Source: Bryum argenteum
Lineage: Eukaryota; Streptophyta; Bryopsida; Bryales; Bryaceae
NCBI GenBank assembly: GCA_037043015.1
Contig: CM073321.1
Location: 18,473,001 to 18,537,000, forward strand
Length of the DNA stretch: 64,000 nt
Reading direction: 5' to 3'
This document shows positions 1 to 12,283 of the stretch, piece by piece (the stretch's first letter is position 1; every line of letters begins with the position of its first letter). The notes under the pieces are model-generated. The model saw only the letters and a program-made list of their open reading frames with translations, had not been told where the DNA came from and searched no databases. Position numbers and translations under genes: made by a program.

Positions 1-440
1 TGTGCAATTAGAAGGCAGCTACCTAAAAGATATGCGTTAAGCAGGCACGTACCTGAAAGATATGCGTTAAGAAGGCATGTACCTAACATCTGTGCGTTTA
101 GGAGGAAGCTACGTACGGGCTCTGCGTTAAGGAGGCGACTACCTAAAAAATGTGCATTTAGCAGGGTGCTACCTAAAAGTTGTTCGTTTAGAAAGCATGT
201 ACATAAAAGGTGTGTGTTTAGCAAGCAGCTACCTTGAAGCTGTGCGTTTAGAAAGCAGCTACCTAAAAACAGTGGATTAAGCAGGCAGCTACGTGAGAGC
301 TGTGCATTTAGGAGGCAGCTACCTAAAAAGTGTGCGTTTAGGAGGCAGCTACCTAAAAGCTGTGCGTTTAGCTCGTGAAATGGGAGATACCAGATTTTTC
401 CACCTAAAAGATGTGTGTTTAGCTCGTGAAATAGGAAATT
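1..440. repeat. Left array of ~30-bp repeats (TAGGTCG family, inverted relative to 7910-9085)
   Basis: About 14 degenerate units of roughly 30 bp fill this stretch. Each reads like AGGCAGCTACCTAAAA followed by a GTGCGTTTAG word. The reverse complement of a unit (CTAAACGCAC, then TTTAGGTAGCTGCCT) is the same unit that fills 7910-9085, so the two arrays are in opposite orientation. The array is cut by the window edge. Short open frames through it come from the repeat and are not genes. Confidence 0.85.
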
Positions 441-1325
441 TCTCATTTTGCGACCTAAATGCACACCCATCGACCTAAATGCACAATGTCATTCTAGTTA
501 TGGAAAATCAATCGAGCGGAGAGGTTGCAAAATGCAACATCAAATTCAAATGCAACTGCGTAAGAAATTGCAATGCTGTATAGAAATTGCACACCTGAAT
601 AAGATGGAGAGAGCACAAAGAAGCGGTAGGGCAGTGCGAATGCGCAGAGACCCTAGCCACAAATCAGGGTTAAAAACACAGCACGACCTAATCAAAGCTG
701 AATGCAAAAACCCCAGCTCAAGCGGAAATACAAAATTGCGAAGATGAAACAAAAATGTAGGAAACCCACCACCAGGACCGCGAAGAAGGAGCGCGCCAAC
801 GAGGAGGACGGCGTCAATCGAGCACGAGCTGCAAAAGCAAAGAAAAAGCGGAGCTGCAAAAGGGGAAATGCGGAGCTGCGGAAGCACAGGGTCGCGACGA
901 GCAGGTGCGCAAGCCGCGAGAGGAGGGCGACGCGACAAAAACCACCACGAAGACAGCGGCGATCGGCGCAAAAGGGCAGGGGAGCTGCAAACGGCGGGAG
1001 AGCTGCAAACGTCAAACGGCGAAGAGCAAGAACAGCAAGAGCAGCAACGAGCAACAACAGCAAGAGCAAGCGAGAGTGTCGGCGGGGCGCCTGCGCGGGA
1101 GATGTCGGCGACCCCGCCGGCTGCCCAAAAACCAGGACGCGTGGCGGCTGCGCGGGCTGCCCCACGGGCTTTCGGCGGCGCTAGGACGCTGCCCGGGCTG
1201 CCCCGGCTGCCCCTCTCTGCCCGGTGCCCGTGCGTGATGGGGCAGCGCTGCCCGGGGTGCCCTGGCTGAGCGCTGCCCGTCCGTGATGGGGCAACGCTGC
1301 CCAGGGTGCCCTAGCTGCCCCGTGA
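441..1325. repeat. Left arm of a large inverted repeat, with GC-rich inner end
   Basis: The reverse complement of about 7790-7995 aligns with about 395-530, sharing TTTAGCTCGTGAAATAGGAAA and the GCGGAGAGGT word. The inner end here (CGCTGCCCAGGGTGCCC then CTAGCTGCCCC, ending near 1325) mirrors the start of the right arm at 7354 (GGGGCAGCGGACACC). The 740-1325 part is strongly GC-rich and purine-biased. A roughly 48-bp unit starting GTGATGGGGCA is repeated at 1235-1325. Several long overlapping frames exist on both strands, but their composition is low-complexity (Arg, Ala, Lys), and I see no domain, so I call no gene. Confidence 0.7.
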
Positions 1326-3998
1326 TGCCCGATGTTAAATTCAAACACTCTAATCCACAATATCTATGTTTGTATGTTTTTTTTGGCACTTTCATTACTT
1401 ACAAAATGTCCAGGCTTATTAATTTTCTAATTCTTAGAATATTTTCTAGACCACTTTACTGCACTTTTTGTGATTTATTTAACCCCAAAAAGTCCAATCA
1501 AGCGGATTATGATTGAACCTCAATTTTGAAGAGCAATAAGCAAATTATAAAAGTTACTTTTTATTTATTTTGTTACATATTCGAAGTTTAGTAAGTTACA
1601 AACGCCATCCAATTCAGAAGACTCTAATTGATTTGATGATTGTTCCGAATTAGCCTTCTATCACAAACAGGACAAAGTTTTATTATTGTAAGAATATTTG
1701 ACGTAAATATTATGAGTTCCCATCATTTACTTCTACTTTATTACTATTTTATCATTTAATATGTGATTTTAGTGGAAGATAATTGTTTCTAATTATTAAC
1801 TACGAAAATTACATTCATACCTGATTTGGTTATTAATCAGGTTTAGTTCATGTTGTAAAATTTGCAAGTGCATACAATAAAGTATGAATTAATGGTATGC
1901 AATTAAGGGAAGAGAACTCTTGTTTTTGGGTTTCCAAGCTTGTGCTTTACCATTGCAAGCAATTATGTGAAATTAAAAATAGTATTTCAATATATTTCTT
2001 TTTTATGGTTCTTAGAAGATTCTTAACAACTTTGAAATGAGAAGTTTTTTGATTCAAATGATTTTGCTATTGGATTTGCAATAATGTTTAAACAACAGTA
2101 AAAGTGAAGAATGTATGATACTTAAAAAGATATATCTCCCTCATCCACCGTTAGAATTCAACTTAATTTTTTGTGATGACCCTCAAGTACTGTGTAGAAA
2201 CTTAAACAAGATCAAAAATGTTTTGAACATAATGCATTAAATTGATAGACAAGAGTCTAATTTTGAGCTATATTTTTTGTTGTAAAATGTTCGGTAGTTT
2301 TTACCATTGCATGGCTTTTATTTCAGCCAAGAAATTGTTTGGATGTATTTTTGTTGAGTAAAGGACTCGTAAAAATGAATAGGATTAACTTTTTCTCGTT
2401 GGTGATTATTATGATGCAATATGTATATCAGTAGCAATTTTACCTCCAAGTGTAAATAATAAAATTTTGCAGTTCATTTTTGATATTAATATGATATGAT
2501 CTTACAATTTATAAGGCCCCAAATTTTGGTCCACACGATCTTCGATAAGTCTATTACAAGTTTGTACGATTGAACTTCTAATAGGTTCTAATGATTTTCA
2601 TCTAAAACGATTTTTATGAGAATGTGCTATTTTGCTAAAAATAGCCTCAGCCGTTTAAAAGTTAACTTCAAAATATCAATTTACAGATCTCAATTTAATT
2701 TGCTATATTGTTCCGAATTACTTTTCAATCACAAACAACAAGGTTTTATTATTGTAATAATTTGTTCTATTTTACAAAATATTAAGGTCTCACATTAATT
2801 ACTTATATTTAATTTCGATTTATTCATATAATGACTGATTTTAGCCAATAATAACTATTTACAAGTACTAACTAAAATAATAACATTCTAGATTAATTTA
2901 AAAAATTATACACATCTTAATTAATTATAAAACAAATGGAACTTAATTTAGAAACATTCTTCGCTTACATACAATTCAAAATTTACGATTATTATAGAGT
3001 CTTTAAGACAGTACTTTATGATAATTATGTTCTTCATATTGTATAAAACATCTAAGTTCTTGTTCTAACTTCTCGAGTTTTAATCATTTAAAATCTCGTC
3101 ATTGCAAATAAATAATTACATATAGTTGCGTTATTCGTTTATTTTTGTCAAAATAATATCAATTCTATATAGTCAGTATTAGCTGGAACACAACTTTCTT
3201 AGTTGTTTCTAATATATTAGGAATTACACTTCTACTGTAGTTGTTTTCTTAATGTTTTAAATGTTTGGTATAAAATAAAATACATAAATAAAGTTTAATA
3301 AAAAAATACAAAAATAACAAATTTATTACATTTTTCTAATATATTTTGAATATATAAAGAGTTATTACATCTACATTCCTTACTTATTTATTATTGTTAG
3401 TTATATAAATTGCTTTCATAACATTACATATAGATGCGATTCCATCAATAATAATTTTTGCATTTCTAAAATAAAAAAAATTTGTTTATATAATATTCAT
3501 AAGATGATATTTATTTAGCCAAATAATGGTATTTTTATCATCATTTCATTAATCTATTTTTTGATTATTTTTAAATATTTTGTTTATTTTGTACAGTATG
3601 AATCAGAACCGTATAGATCTAATACTGATATGATTTTATATATTAAGTTTTATAATTTATACACGCTTCCTTTTGGTTTAATCAAAATTTATAATTTTTC
3701 TTATTGTTTAATTTGCTATTTTTCTTCTTTGTTTGAAATTTAAATAAATTTATATTATTCTTAGATAATAAGAGTTAAATAACTTATTTATAACATAAAA
3801 GTTTGGATATTTCAATCTTACATTTCTCTAAGATTCTAGTTAATTAAATTCAATTGCAAAATTAATCAACATTCACTCTATATCGAATATATTGGTCAGC
3901 ATTGACAATTTTCATAGGTTTTAAATTAAAAAAATACTGGTAAATTACATTTCTTCTTTTCGTGAACATGACTTCTTAATTTTTTTTAAGTTTTATAT

Positions 3999-4082
3999 GC
4001 GACAATGTATATTAAACAAGGAGCAATATATATCAAATAAGCAACAGTGTATATCAAATGAACAACAGTGTATATCAAGCAA
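3999..4082. repeat. Short tandem repeat, ~21 bp x 4
   Basis: Four imperfect units of about 21 bp read like GCAACAGTGTATATCAAATGA. It is a small local minisatellite inside the AT-rich spacer, and I see no function. Confidence 0.7.
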
Positions 4083-5125
4083 AAACGTTGTTTAAGTAAT
4101 GATAAATTCACAATTTAAAATTTAGGAAAGAAAATTGATATTCTTTATCTTCTTATGTTTCAAATTGCAATTCCCCTATGCGTATTAGTTCAGAAAGAAA
4201 CAAAATCCCAAACTTGGTGAAAAAAAACTTTGTATTTGCCGATTTTACAGCTTCTTATCATAGTTGTAGCAATGTTTCAACACTCCTCAACATAGAAGAA
4301 TGCAAAATATATAAGCCTTATTGCAATCTTTTCGCACCAAGTTGAAACTCAACACAAGTCGAGTGTCGTCTCTCACTTGCTCTAAGGAATGTAAGCAGTT
4401 ATTAAAGTGCACGCCAGGAGATAAAATTATACATATAGATCCAACATTAAGAAAATCATTTATGATCGAATTGTTTCATTCATTTCGATTTTAATAATCA
4501 ATCCGTCGATTGATGTAATCGCAATCGATATTAACAATGGATACCGCGTGAGACTTTGTTTGCTCAGATTTAAAACTCAAGAAACTCTATACCATTGCTA
4601 TACAAGTCGAAGAGAGTTAGCACTCTACAGCAAGCCGAGTCGTCGCTGTAGGCAGCCCCGCGCTCAAAACGCTGAACACACTACGTTCTCAAGGCATTGC
4701 TAAGGATAAAAAGCGCATAACGAGGCTGAGTCTTTTTTACTTTGCAAGCGGCATTCAAAACAAGGTGGATTTGCCATGTACATTGAAGTGTCGCGTTGTT
4801 AATTCATAATGATATATTGTAGAGTAATGTAAGATAGTCTTATAGAGACGTTTATTTATTTAAAAGTATAGTTTCAACAAATAATTTTAAAAGTATAATT
4901 TCAATAAACGTATACAATTTTAACAATCCTTAATTTGAAGTATGAACTTCTCTTTTAAAAAGAAATGTCTAAGATTAAGCACAATACTTAAAATAAATTT
5001 AAATTATATTATATTGCTTAGAATACAACATAATAGTGAGTAAAGAGTTTTATATGTTTATGATTCATTATAATTATTAAAACGTAAACAATATATGATG
5101 AAATAAACTCGATTCGGTTAATAGA

Positions 5126-5475
5126 CGTAATTCATTATAATGGTATTATTCACTAAATTTGAGAAATATTACATATTTGACTAAATATGAACAGTCCACA
5201 GTTTACAATTAAGAACAAGAGTTGCAAAATATTTCTAGAATATAAGTTCTATGAAGATTCTCTTCAAATATGTAGATTTTAAGGTCATGGATAGAGAGAT
5301 CTCCCTATATTTTAAAATCGCTAAATAAGCTGAAAGTCCGTATTTAGTTAAATGATGCATAAATGAAGGTTAAGCTTGGGTCAAACTTAATGTATTCAAA
5401 CAGTACATTTCGCTCAACTCAAGGTCAATTTTCATCAATTAGATAATGTGAATATTCCCATTATAATGAATTACG
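5126..5475. mobile_element. Possible small inverted-repeat element (MITE-like)
   Basis: A 28-bp word at 5126-5153 (CGTAATTCATTATAATGG then TATTATTCAC) is the near-perfect inverse of 5448-5475 (GTGAATATTCCC then ATTATAATGAATTACG). They bound about 350 bp of AT-rich DNA without coding capacity. The right word recurs at about 13222-13258. No convincing target duplication is visible, so the element call is tentative. Confidence 0.35.
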
Positions 5476-7353
5476 TGTTTTAAGTTTAAGCTTAAGAAGG
5501 TTCAGTACTAAAAAATTTCATTTCTTTAATTAGTTCTCAGAAATCTTATTCTTATGATTTCACAAGGTCAAATAATTTAAGACATAAGCATAAAATAGGT
5601 TCAATTTCTCACACAAAGATTTTCTTAAATATTCAAATGTTTATTTAGTTATTTAATCCTCAAGAATGAAAGTTAAAATCTAATATAACGTCATAAAACA
5701 AGTAATACTAATGATAGGAATAAAATGGATGCCCTGCTTTCTCCAACATGTACTCAGTGAAATTGAACTCTTCGTGATGATGCGGAGTGCCAACGGCTAG
5801 ACGATAAAACCCCGTGCACCTTTACTACAGCTTTGCAGTGACAAACTTGATTGAATGTGTAAGATATGTGGGTGGTAGTGAAGTGCAATTAGATAAGTAT
5901 ATATTAACATAATATTATCTCGTAAAATAAGTCGACCATACAATACGAATGACATGTATATCTAGTTTAATATAAAATACATATTTATCTTAAAAATTGG
6001 TTGTTTTAAAATATGTTACTTACTTTGTTTATTCTTTATCTATGAAAATTTATTTTGTCATTTGTTTATGAATAATATAAATTTATGCTCAGTTTGATGA
6101 TTTATAAATGGTTGATGTATTTGAAATATACATTGAATTATAACTAATATCTCTTGTGAATAAATAAGATTTTTATAAATAAAACATGTAAATGTTACTT
6201 CTATAAAAAACTTATATCAATTGATACGTAATAAGCTAACCTCTATATTAAAATTAACAATATTAGATGAATTCATTTTCCAATTTTTTTTTAATTTAAA
6301 AGTTATATGAATGATTTAGTTTTCAAAAAGTTATAAAAATAAATATTTTAAGCCTTTATACTTTATTTAAAGCCTTAAAAATCGTTATATCTTCAGATAT
6401 AATATTTGTTACATCATTTTTGGTATCAAAATAATACTAAATCATTTGCTTTTCAATAATAGAAATTAGTTTCATTATATTTAAGGTAAGGTATACTAAA
6501 GTTAGTATTTAGTAAATCAGTATGAACTTATAAGAGAATTCTTATTAAATTTGGTGAAGTAGTATAAGAATAATAAGGATTCAAACATTTTAAAAGTAGT
6601 ATTCTAATTTTTGTGTACATGTATTTTAAGCAAATTATTCTAATCTAAGTATTTGGAAAATTACGTTCAATAACCTACAAATATTAGTACTAATACTTTC
6701 TAACAGAGGTATTCTAGGATTAAAATTGTTGTAAGTGCAATATTCAAAGTTTATTACTTAAGTACAAAATATGTTGAGTCTTGTTAATTTATTTATTTAC
6801 TAGATTTGATGTGGTATACTAAAATAAATATTACGTAAATGAAGTTTGATATGATAGGTATAATATTCAAGAATTCTATTAAAAGTTGGTTTATTAAGAT
6901 TCAAATTCAGATATTTTAAGCGAAATATTCTAAGTTTTTAATTGAGTTATTTGACGTTCAATATTCAAAGTTTAGTAACTCGTAAAGTATATGTACTATT
7001 ATAGGAATAATTTAGTTATTTTGAATGTGTTATTGTAAGATTCGAATTAGTAGATTGTGTTATTTTGAATTATTTTAATTAATCTATTTTGAGATTGATC
7101 TAAAGTGAATTATTTAGCACAACGTTAGAAAATGTAATAGAAAGAGTAATAAATTACTTATCAGCCTATGTATAATTCAAATCTTAATGCATGATTTTGA
7201 AATAAATAAGCTAGTTGCATGACGGATTTGTTTTTTAATTTTTTATTTAAATTTGATTTTATAAGTAATTTATGTTAATCACTGGAATTATGTCTTAATT
7301 TTTTAATTAAAATAAATTTGAGACTTAATTTTATTTTATCATTGGATTTATTT

Positions 7354-7900
7354 GGGGCAGCGGACACCCCCGGGCAGCGGCCCCACGCCGCCACGTCACG
7401 GAGGGCAGGCCAGCCAGCGGCCCCACTCCGCCATCAAGGCGCAGGGCAGCCCGCCGCCCGTTGGCGCGAGCTTCCCGCCCATTTTCGAATGGGCTTCCCG
7501 CCAGGCAGGGGCCCTAGCCGGCTTGCTTCGCCAGCCAGCCCCCAGCCAGCGCTCCGCCAGCTGCCGAGCAAGCCAGCTCCCGAGCAAGTCAGCGCTCCGC
7601 TCCTACGCAGCGCTCCGCTCCGCACAGCCCAGCGCTCTGCTCCGCAGATGCCAGTGCTTCGCTCTCGAGTAGGCGTTGCTGCTGCCACTTCCCGCGTCGT
7701 TGCGCTCCGCTTCGTTGCTGCTGCCACTTCCCGCGTCAGTGCGCTAGGGTTTGTTTGTGCGCTTTATCAGGTACGCCATTGCGTAATTGCATTGTTATTT
7801 CATCTTGCTATTTGCGACCTCTCCATGCGCAATTGCATTGTTATTTCATCTTGCTATTTGCGACCTCTCCGCGCGATTCATTTTACATCACTACAAATAC
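7354..7900. repeat. Right arm of the large inverted repeat, GC-rich inner end
   Basis: The sequence jumps from AT-rich to GC-rich at about 7354 with GGGGCAGCGGACACC, mirroring the inner edge of the left arm at about 1325. From 7354 to 7760 it is rich in GCAGCG, CCAGCC and GCTCCGC words. From 7790 an exact-looking tandem pair contains TTGCATTGTTATTTCATC and TTGCGACCTCTCC. A 234-codon frame runs through it but has the composition of simple GC-rich sequence, so I do not call a gene. Confidence 0.7.
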
Positions 7901-7904
7901 TAGA

Positions 7905-9085
7905 ATCACAGTGTGCATTAAGGTCGATGCCTGTGCATTTAGGTCGCAAAAACAGGTATTTCCTATTTCACGAGCTAAACGCACAGCTTTTAGGTAGCAG
8001 CCTGCTAAACGCACAGCTTTAGGTAGCAGCCTGCTAAACGCACAGCTTTAGGTAGCTGCCTGCAAAACGCACAGATTTTAGGTCGCTACCCCCTAAGCGC
8101 ACGGTGTATACGTTGATGCGTGTTTAACGTGTTTAGGTCGCTACTTGATAAACGCAGAGTGGTTAGGACTCTCCCATCTTAACGCAGTGTTAGGTCGCTG
8201 TCTGCTCAATGCACATTGTATAGGTCAATGTCTGCTAAACACACAGTGTGTTTAGGTCGCTGTCTGCTAAACGGACATTGTTTAGGTCGCTGTCTGCTAA
8301 ACGCACATTGTTGAGGTCGCTGTCTGCTCAACGCACATTGTATAGGTCAATGTCTGCTAATCGCACAGTGTGTTTAGGTCGTTGTCTGCTAAACGCACAT
8401 TGTTTAGGTCGTTGTCTGCTAATCGCACAGTCTAGGTCAATGTCTGCTAAACGCACAGTGTGTTTTGGTAGCTACCTGCTTAACGCACAGATATTAGGCC
8501 GGTGCCTTGTAAATTCACGGTGTGTATGTCGATGCCTGTTTAACTTAGAGTGTTAAGGTCGCTGTCTGGTAAGCACACGGTGTGTAGATCGATGCCTGTT
8601 AAACTTAGAGTGTGTAACTTAGAGTGTTTAGGTCGCTGCCTGCTAAACGCACTATTCATGTCACCTCCAACCGAACGCAGTGTTCAGGTCGCTCCCTTTT
8701 TACGATCAGTGCTCAGGTCACTGTCTGCTATACAATCAGTGATTAGGACCCTGCCTGCTAAGCGCACTGTGTAGGTCTCTCCCTGTTTATCGCAGTGTTT
8801 AGGTCGCTGCTTCCTAAACGCATAGTTGTAAGAGCTCTCGGAACTGAATGCAGTGTTAGGTCGTTGTTTGCTATACGCACAGTGTTTAGGTCGCTGCCTG
8901 CTAAACAAGCATTTTTCAGGTCGATCCCAACTACAGGCAGTGGTTAGGTTGTTGTGTGCTAAACGCAGTGTTTAGGTCGATCCCAAATAGATGCAGTGGT
9001 TAGGTCGTTGTCTGCTAAATGCAGAGTGTTTAGATCGCTGCCTGGTAAACGTCGATCTGTTTAGGTCGATGCCTCCTAAACGCAC
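7905..9085. repeat. Right array of ~30-bp repeats, consensus TTTAGGTCGCTGTCTGC then TAAACGCACA
   Basis: I count about 39 units of roughly 30 bp over 1.18 kb. The conserved core is TTTAGGTCG, then CTGTCTGCTAAACGCACA with drift. The array lies 270 bp upstream of the transposase-like gene starting at 9351. Variants of the same core (TTTAGCTCACGTCGACC; CACTTTAGGTCGAGC; GATTTAGGTCGATG) recur downstream of that gene at 12300-13170. Dense subterminal repeats of this kind are known binding sites for transposases in families such as CACTA; that role here is inference. It is not a CRISPR array: the units are contiguous, degenerate and eukaryotic. Confidence 0.85.
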
Positions 9086-9350
9086 GGTATTCGTTTAAGT
9101 TATTGTTTCGAGCTATGTCCACAGTCTGAAGGTTTAGATCGTTCCTATTTGATGTCAAATGATTATTTATAAACTAGTATATTAGGTAGGATATGAAGTC
9201 CAGTTGAGCTAAATACTACTTGCATAGGTTTTTCTCAGCATGTTCTGAGGTTTCATGTTTGCGTGTTCATTTCCAGTGAACGTTATTTGAATCTTTTGTA
9301 ATGTTGTATAGCATATTCACGGAGCTATAATCAGGGTGTGACTGCTCTAC

Positions 9351-12283
9351 ATGGCGAGTAGTGCGTGCGATGACGACTGGGACAATCGAGGTCTTTCTTC
9401 AGAGGTATTATAATCTTCACAGCTTTGTTTCCATCGACTTCTATGGTGGTTCCTTGTTTAACATAATTTTTTTTTGGTTATTAGGATTTGGAAGATGTTG
9501 AGCTCGTTCTGCCGGAGCGATTGAAGGATTGTCCTGGACTCCCGAGATGCAAATGGATAACCAAATTTGTGACACTATTGAATCCTGGAGGGGCCATTGT
9601 TGCAGAAGGTATTTGTCAAAGTGTGGAGTCTGATTGTGTACTGGGTTCCAATGACGAGCCTTTGCGAGATGATCAAGTAGTTGTTCAGATCGTAAAGTGC
9701 TTGGATTTAGAGTTTCTGCCTTCTGATACAATATTTCAATCATTAAAATGGGATCTCAGCCACGCCATTCATGACGGTTGGTCTTTACTTGATCATTTGC
9801 ATCGGGAGCAATACAATATTGCGGTTTATGCTCGATATCAACGGAAGAGGAAAGGAGTTCGTCCGTATACTTTGGGAAAAAGACATCCTAAGATCGACAG
9901 AATTCGGAGGGAAGAGCAACTATTGACCGTAGATTCTGTCAATTTGGTTGCAAGTATGAAGTGTTGCAGTAAAAATTGCTGTCAGCCATTCCCTCGCCAA
10001 AAGATTCTGACCTTGAGAAAGCAGATTTACGAGTCTTCAGATTTTAAGTTCAAGGCGCATTTTAAGATTGATGTATATCTTCGATTTCATAAAACTGCTG
10101 ACGGGAGTATGATGGTTACAACGGAAGGTATTGATATTTGTGCTCGAGCTTGGCAGAATATTACTGGAGTTCCTCCTGCAACATTTTACAGGAAGAAAGC
10201 AGAGGCGGCTGCTGGTTTACGGGCTCGACATCACGGAAATGTTGGCTCCAAGAAACCACGACTTCATGTGAAGCAAGCTGCTGCAACGCTTAAAGTGTTA
10301 ATCGACAACGCAGTTGATCATATGCCGCACAAAGCGAAGATGCTGAGTAATGGACTCAAAGTAGTATCACGGTCATTGCCTTCGTCCTTCAAATGGAAAG
10401 ATACAATCCCAGATATCAATCTCATCAACGAGAGGTTGGGGTTGAAATTCATCGCGCAAAGTACTCTCAGGAAGATTAGGCGAACAATATTCTCCGAGTA
10501 TTCGAAGAAAGCACCCGGAGACAATTTTGCGCGATGTGCAACGTGTGATAAACTTGAAACCATGATCAAGTCCATGGTGCCAGATTCAAGTGAAGAGAAC
10601 ATGTGGATCAAAAAGCTTAAACTGCACTTGGACCATCAGCGAACACATCGTGAGTATTATTATAAAAACCGCTCTTTATCTATTCAAAGGCCCAAAGATG
10701 TTCTTTGCATTATCCACGACAAAATGGATCATGCGAAAACGGCTTGTCCTTTGTTCTCTCACAAAACAAAAACAAATGATGCGCTTATGAAACTTCCTAT
10801 TGTTGTGACGGGAATGATTGCTCACGGGCATTGCGATGTTCGTTATGCTCACTATGGACTTGACATTTATCGGAGTGATTGCAATCACATTGTTGGATCT
10901 ATTTTGAAGCTTCTCCCGGATTTAGAAGGAGTTCCAATATCACATTTCAAGTCATTGTTTGCTGGATCTGGAACGCATCCTTTGTTTGAGGCATTTGCTT
11001 GTTGGAAAAGATGCTTGTTTGAACTCTCTTTTGCCTGAGAGTGAGTCATCAGGTGCTACGGAATCCCTTCCTCCAGTTTTCCATGTGCAACTTGACAACG
11101 CCGCCTCCAATAACAAGAATCGGTTCATCTTTTGCTTTTGGTCCCTTCTCGTACATATGGGCGTTTTCCGTGAAATTTACGTCAATTTTCTTTTAGTTGG
11201 ACATACGTCAATTTATTGACGCTCTGTTTGGACGTTGGAGTATGATTTTAAAGGAGAATGACTATTTGACAATTCCTCTTCTGATGAAATCGTTCATGGA
11301 TGCTGGGGCACTCCCAGTTATTCCGCATTTGATTGAGGAGATTCCCGATTTTAAAGGATATATCAAGGATTTCATCGCTTCTAAAGACGAAGTTCTTGTT
11401 GGTCATTCGAAGGGCAACAATTTAAATTTTTTAAACATGACAACAGGTGGCCCATGATGAAGTACAAGATGTTATGTTCTGACAATAAGTGGCTTCCATC
11501 GACTAGTGAAGGAATAAAATTGTGGAAAGAGAATTCTATTACTGGTATGCCTCTATTGCCTACGGGAGAAATGAAGCCTCTAGCGTCAATTCCTATGGAG
11601 AATCTCGATGAAATTGTGAAAGGTATATCAGGTTTCATTAAGTTGTGGAAACTTCATGTGCCCAAGACTTGTCAAGAGAGTTTCGTCGACGACATGATTC
11701 CGTTTTACGATATTGGCGTGCAGTTAATGATTTATTGTTGGCGCCCATGGAGGTTACTTCTACTTTGAAGAATGGATGTTGGCCTTTGTCTCGCGTACCG
11801 TTGATTCAAGAATATCTGAACACTGGCAAATTACGCGAGTAATATGGGCAAGACCCCCATTTTATTGGCCAATTGTGTGATAAACCAAGAGAGTCATTTC
11901 GCATTGGTCGAGATGTTTATGCTGGCTACTTTTTTGCTTTACGTCCTGCAGATGGAGATGCTCGACCCTTTTGGATTGCGCGGGCTTTGACTGATTTCGA
12001 TGTAGATCGCAACAATCCGAAATGTATTCAAATTCAATTTTTTAAACCTTTTAGCAAGCGCGCTCTTGTTCAAGATACCTATGTCGGCTGGGACACGCAG
12101 AAGAATTTTAAATGGGTTTTTGATGACAGCCAGGACCCGGTCTGGCTTTATGCAGGTGCTATTTTTACGTCATGGAAATCGAGTGCCAAAGCTGGTTCTC
12201 AACGTCCAACAATCTCAATATCTGAGCAACATGTTCTAATCATCAAACAAAGTATTCTACGTTTTGAGGCCGAGGAGGAATAA
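9351..12283 (+). pseudogene. Transposase-like protein of the DUF7869 type, broken by frameshifts and a stop
   Basis: A first exon at 9351-9404 (starting MASSACDDDWDN) ends at AGAG|GTATTA. An 80-bp intron (9405-9484, ending TTATTAG) follows, and the frame continues in phase from 9485 to 11038. The protein has a Cys-rich start (CCSKNCCQ), a FARCATCDKLE motif and then a probable RNase-H-like core. Candidate acidic residues lie in IHDKMDHAK (about 10710), QLDNAASNNKNR (about 11090) and the VGHT...IDALFGRWS block (about 11200), matching the pattern I know from DUF7869 proteins. A C-terminal part (11873-12283, PFWIARALTDF ... AGWD-like) resembles a small reader-like beta domain in such proteins. 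The frame shifts near 11000, 11205 (about 2 nt lost inside the VGHT motif), 11455 and 11700, and there is an in-frame TAA at 11840-11842. The copy is therefore dead, though recently so. That the core is a DDE-type nuclease is inference. Confidence 0.75.

Larger units (their letters stand above)
1326..7353. other. AT-rich region without a recognisable gene
   Basis: Six kilobases of very AT-rich DNA sit between the two inverted arms. No open frame longer than about 60 codons looks coding, and I see no tRNA, domain or splice-supported exon. The composition changes abruptly at both ends. The only structures I can support inside are the short tandem repeat at 3999-4082 and the inverted repeat at 5126-5475. 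It may be a spacer between two outward-facing transposons, or the core of a foldback-like element. Confidence 0.6.

Noticed and set aside
546..1395. Overlapping long frames on both strands
   Set aside because: All reflect GC- and purine-rich composition. Amino-acid content is low-complexity, frames coexist on both strands, and no domain or splice support is visible.
7318..8022. 234-codon plus-strand frame
   Set aside because: It runs from GC-rich repeat into the iteron array. Its residues track local composition, and the mirrored left arm has no matching frame.
8248..8774. Repeat protein RSLSAKRTL-type frames
   Set aside because: A translation of the ~30-bp array. The frame breaks as soon as unit length drifts, and there is no start context.
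7905..9085. CRISPR-like array
   Set aside because: Units are contiguous and degenerate with no unique spacers, no cas genes, and the context is a plant nuclear genome.
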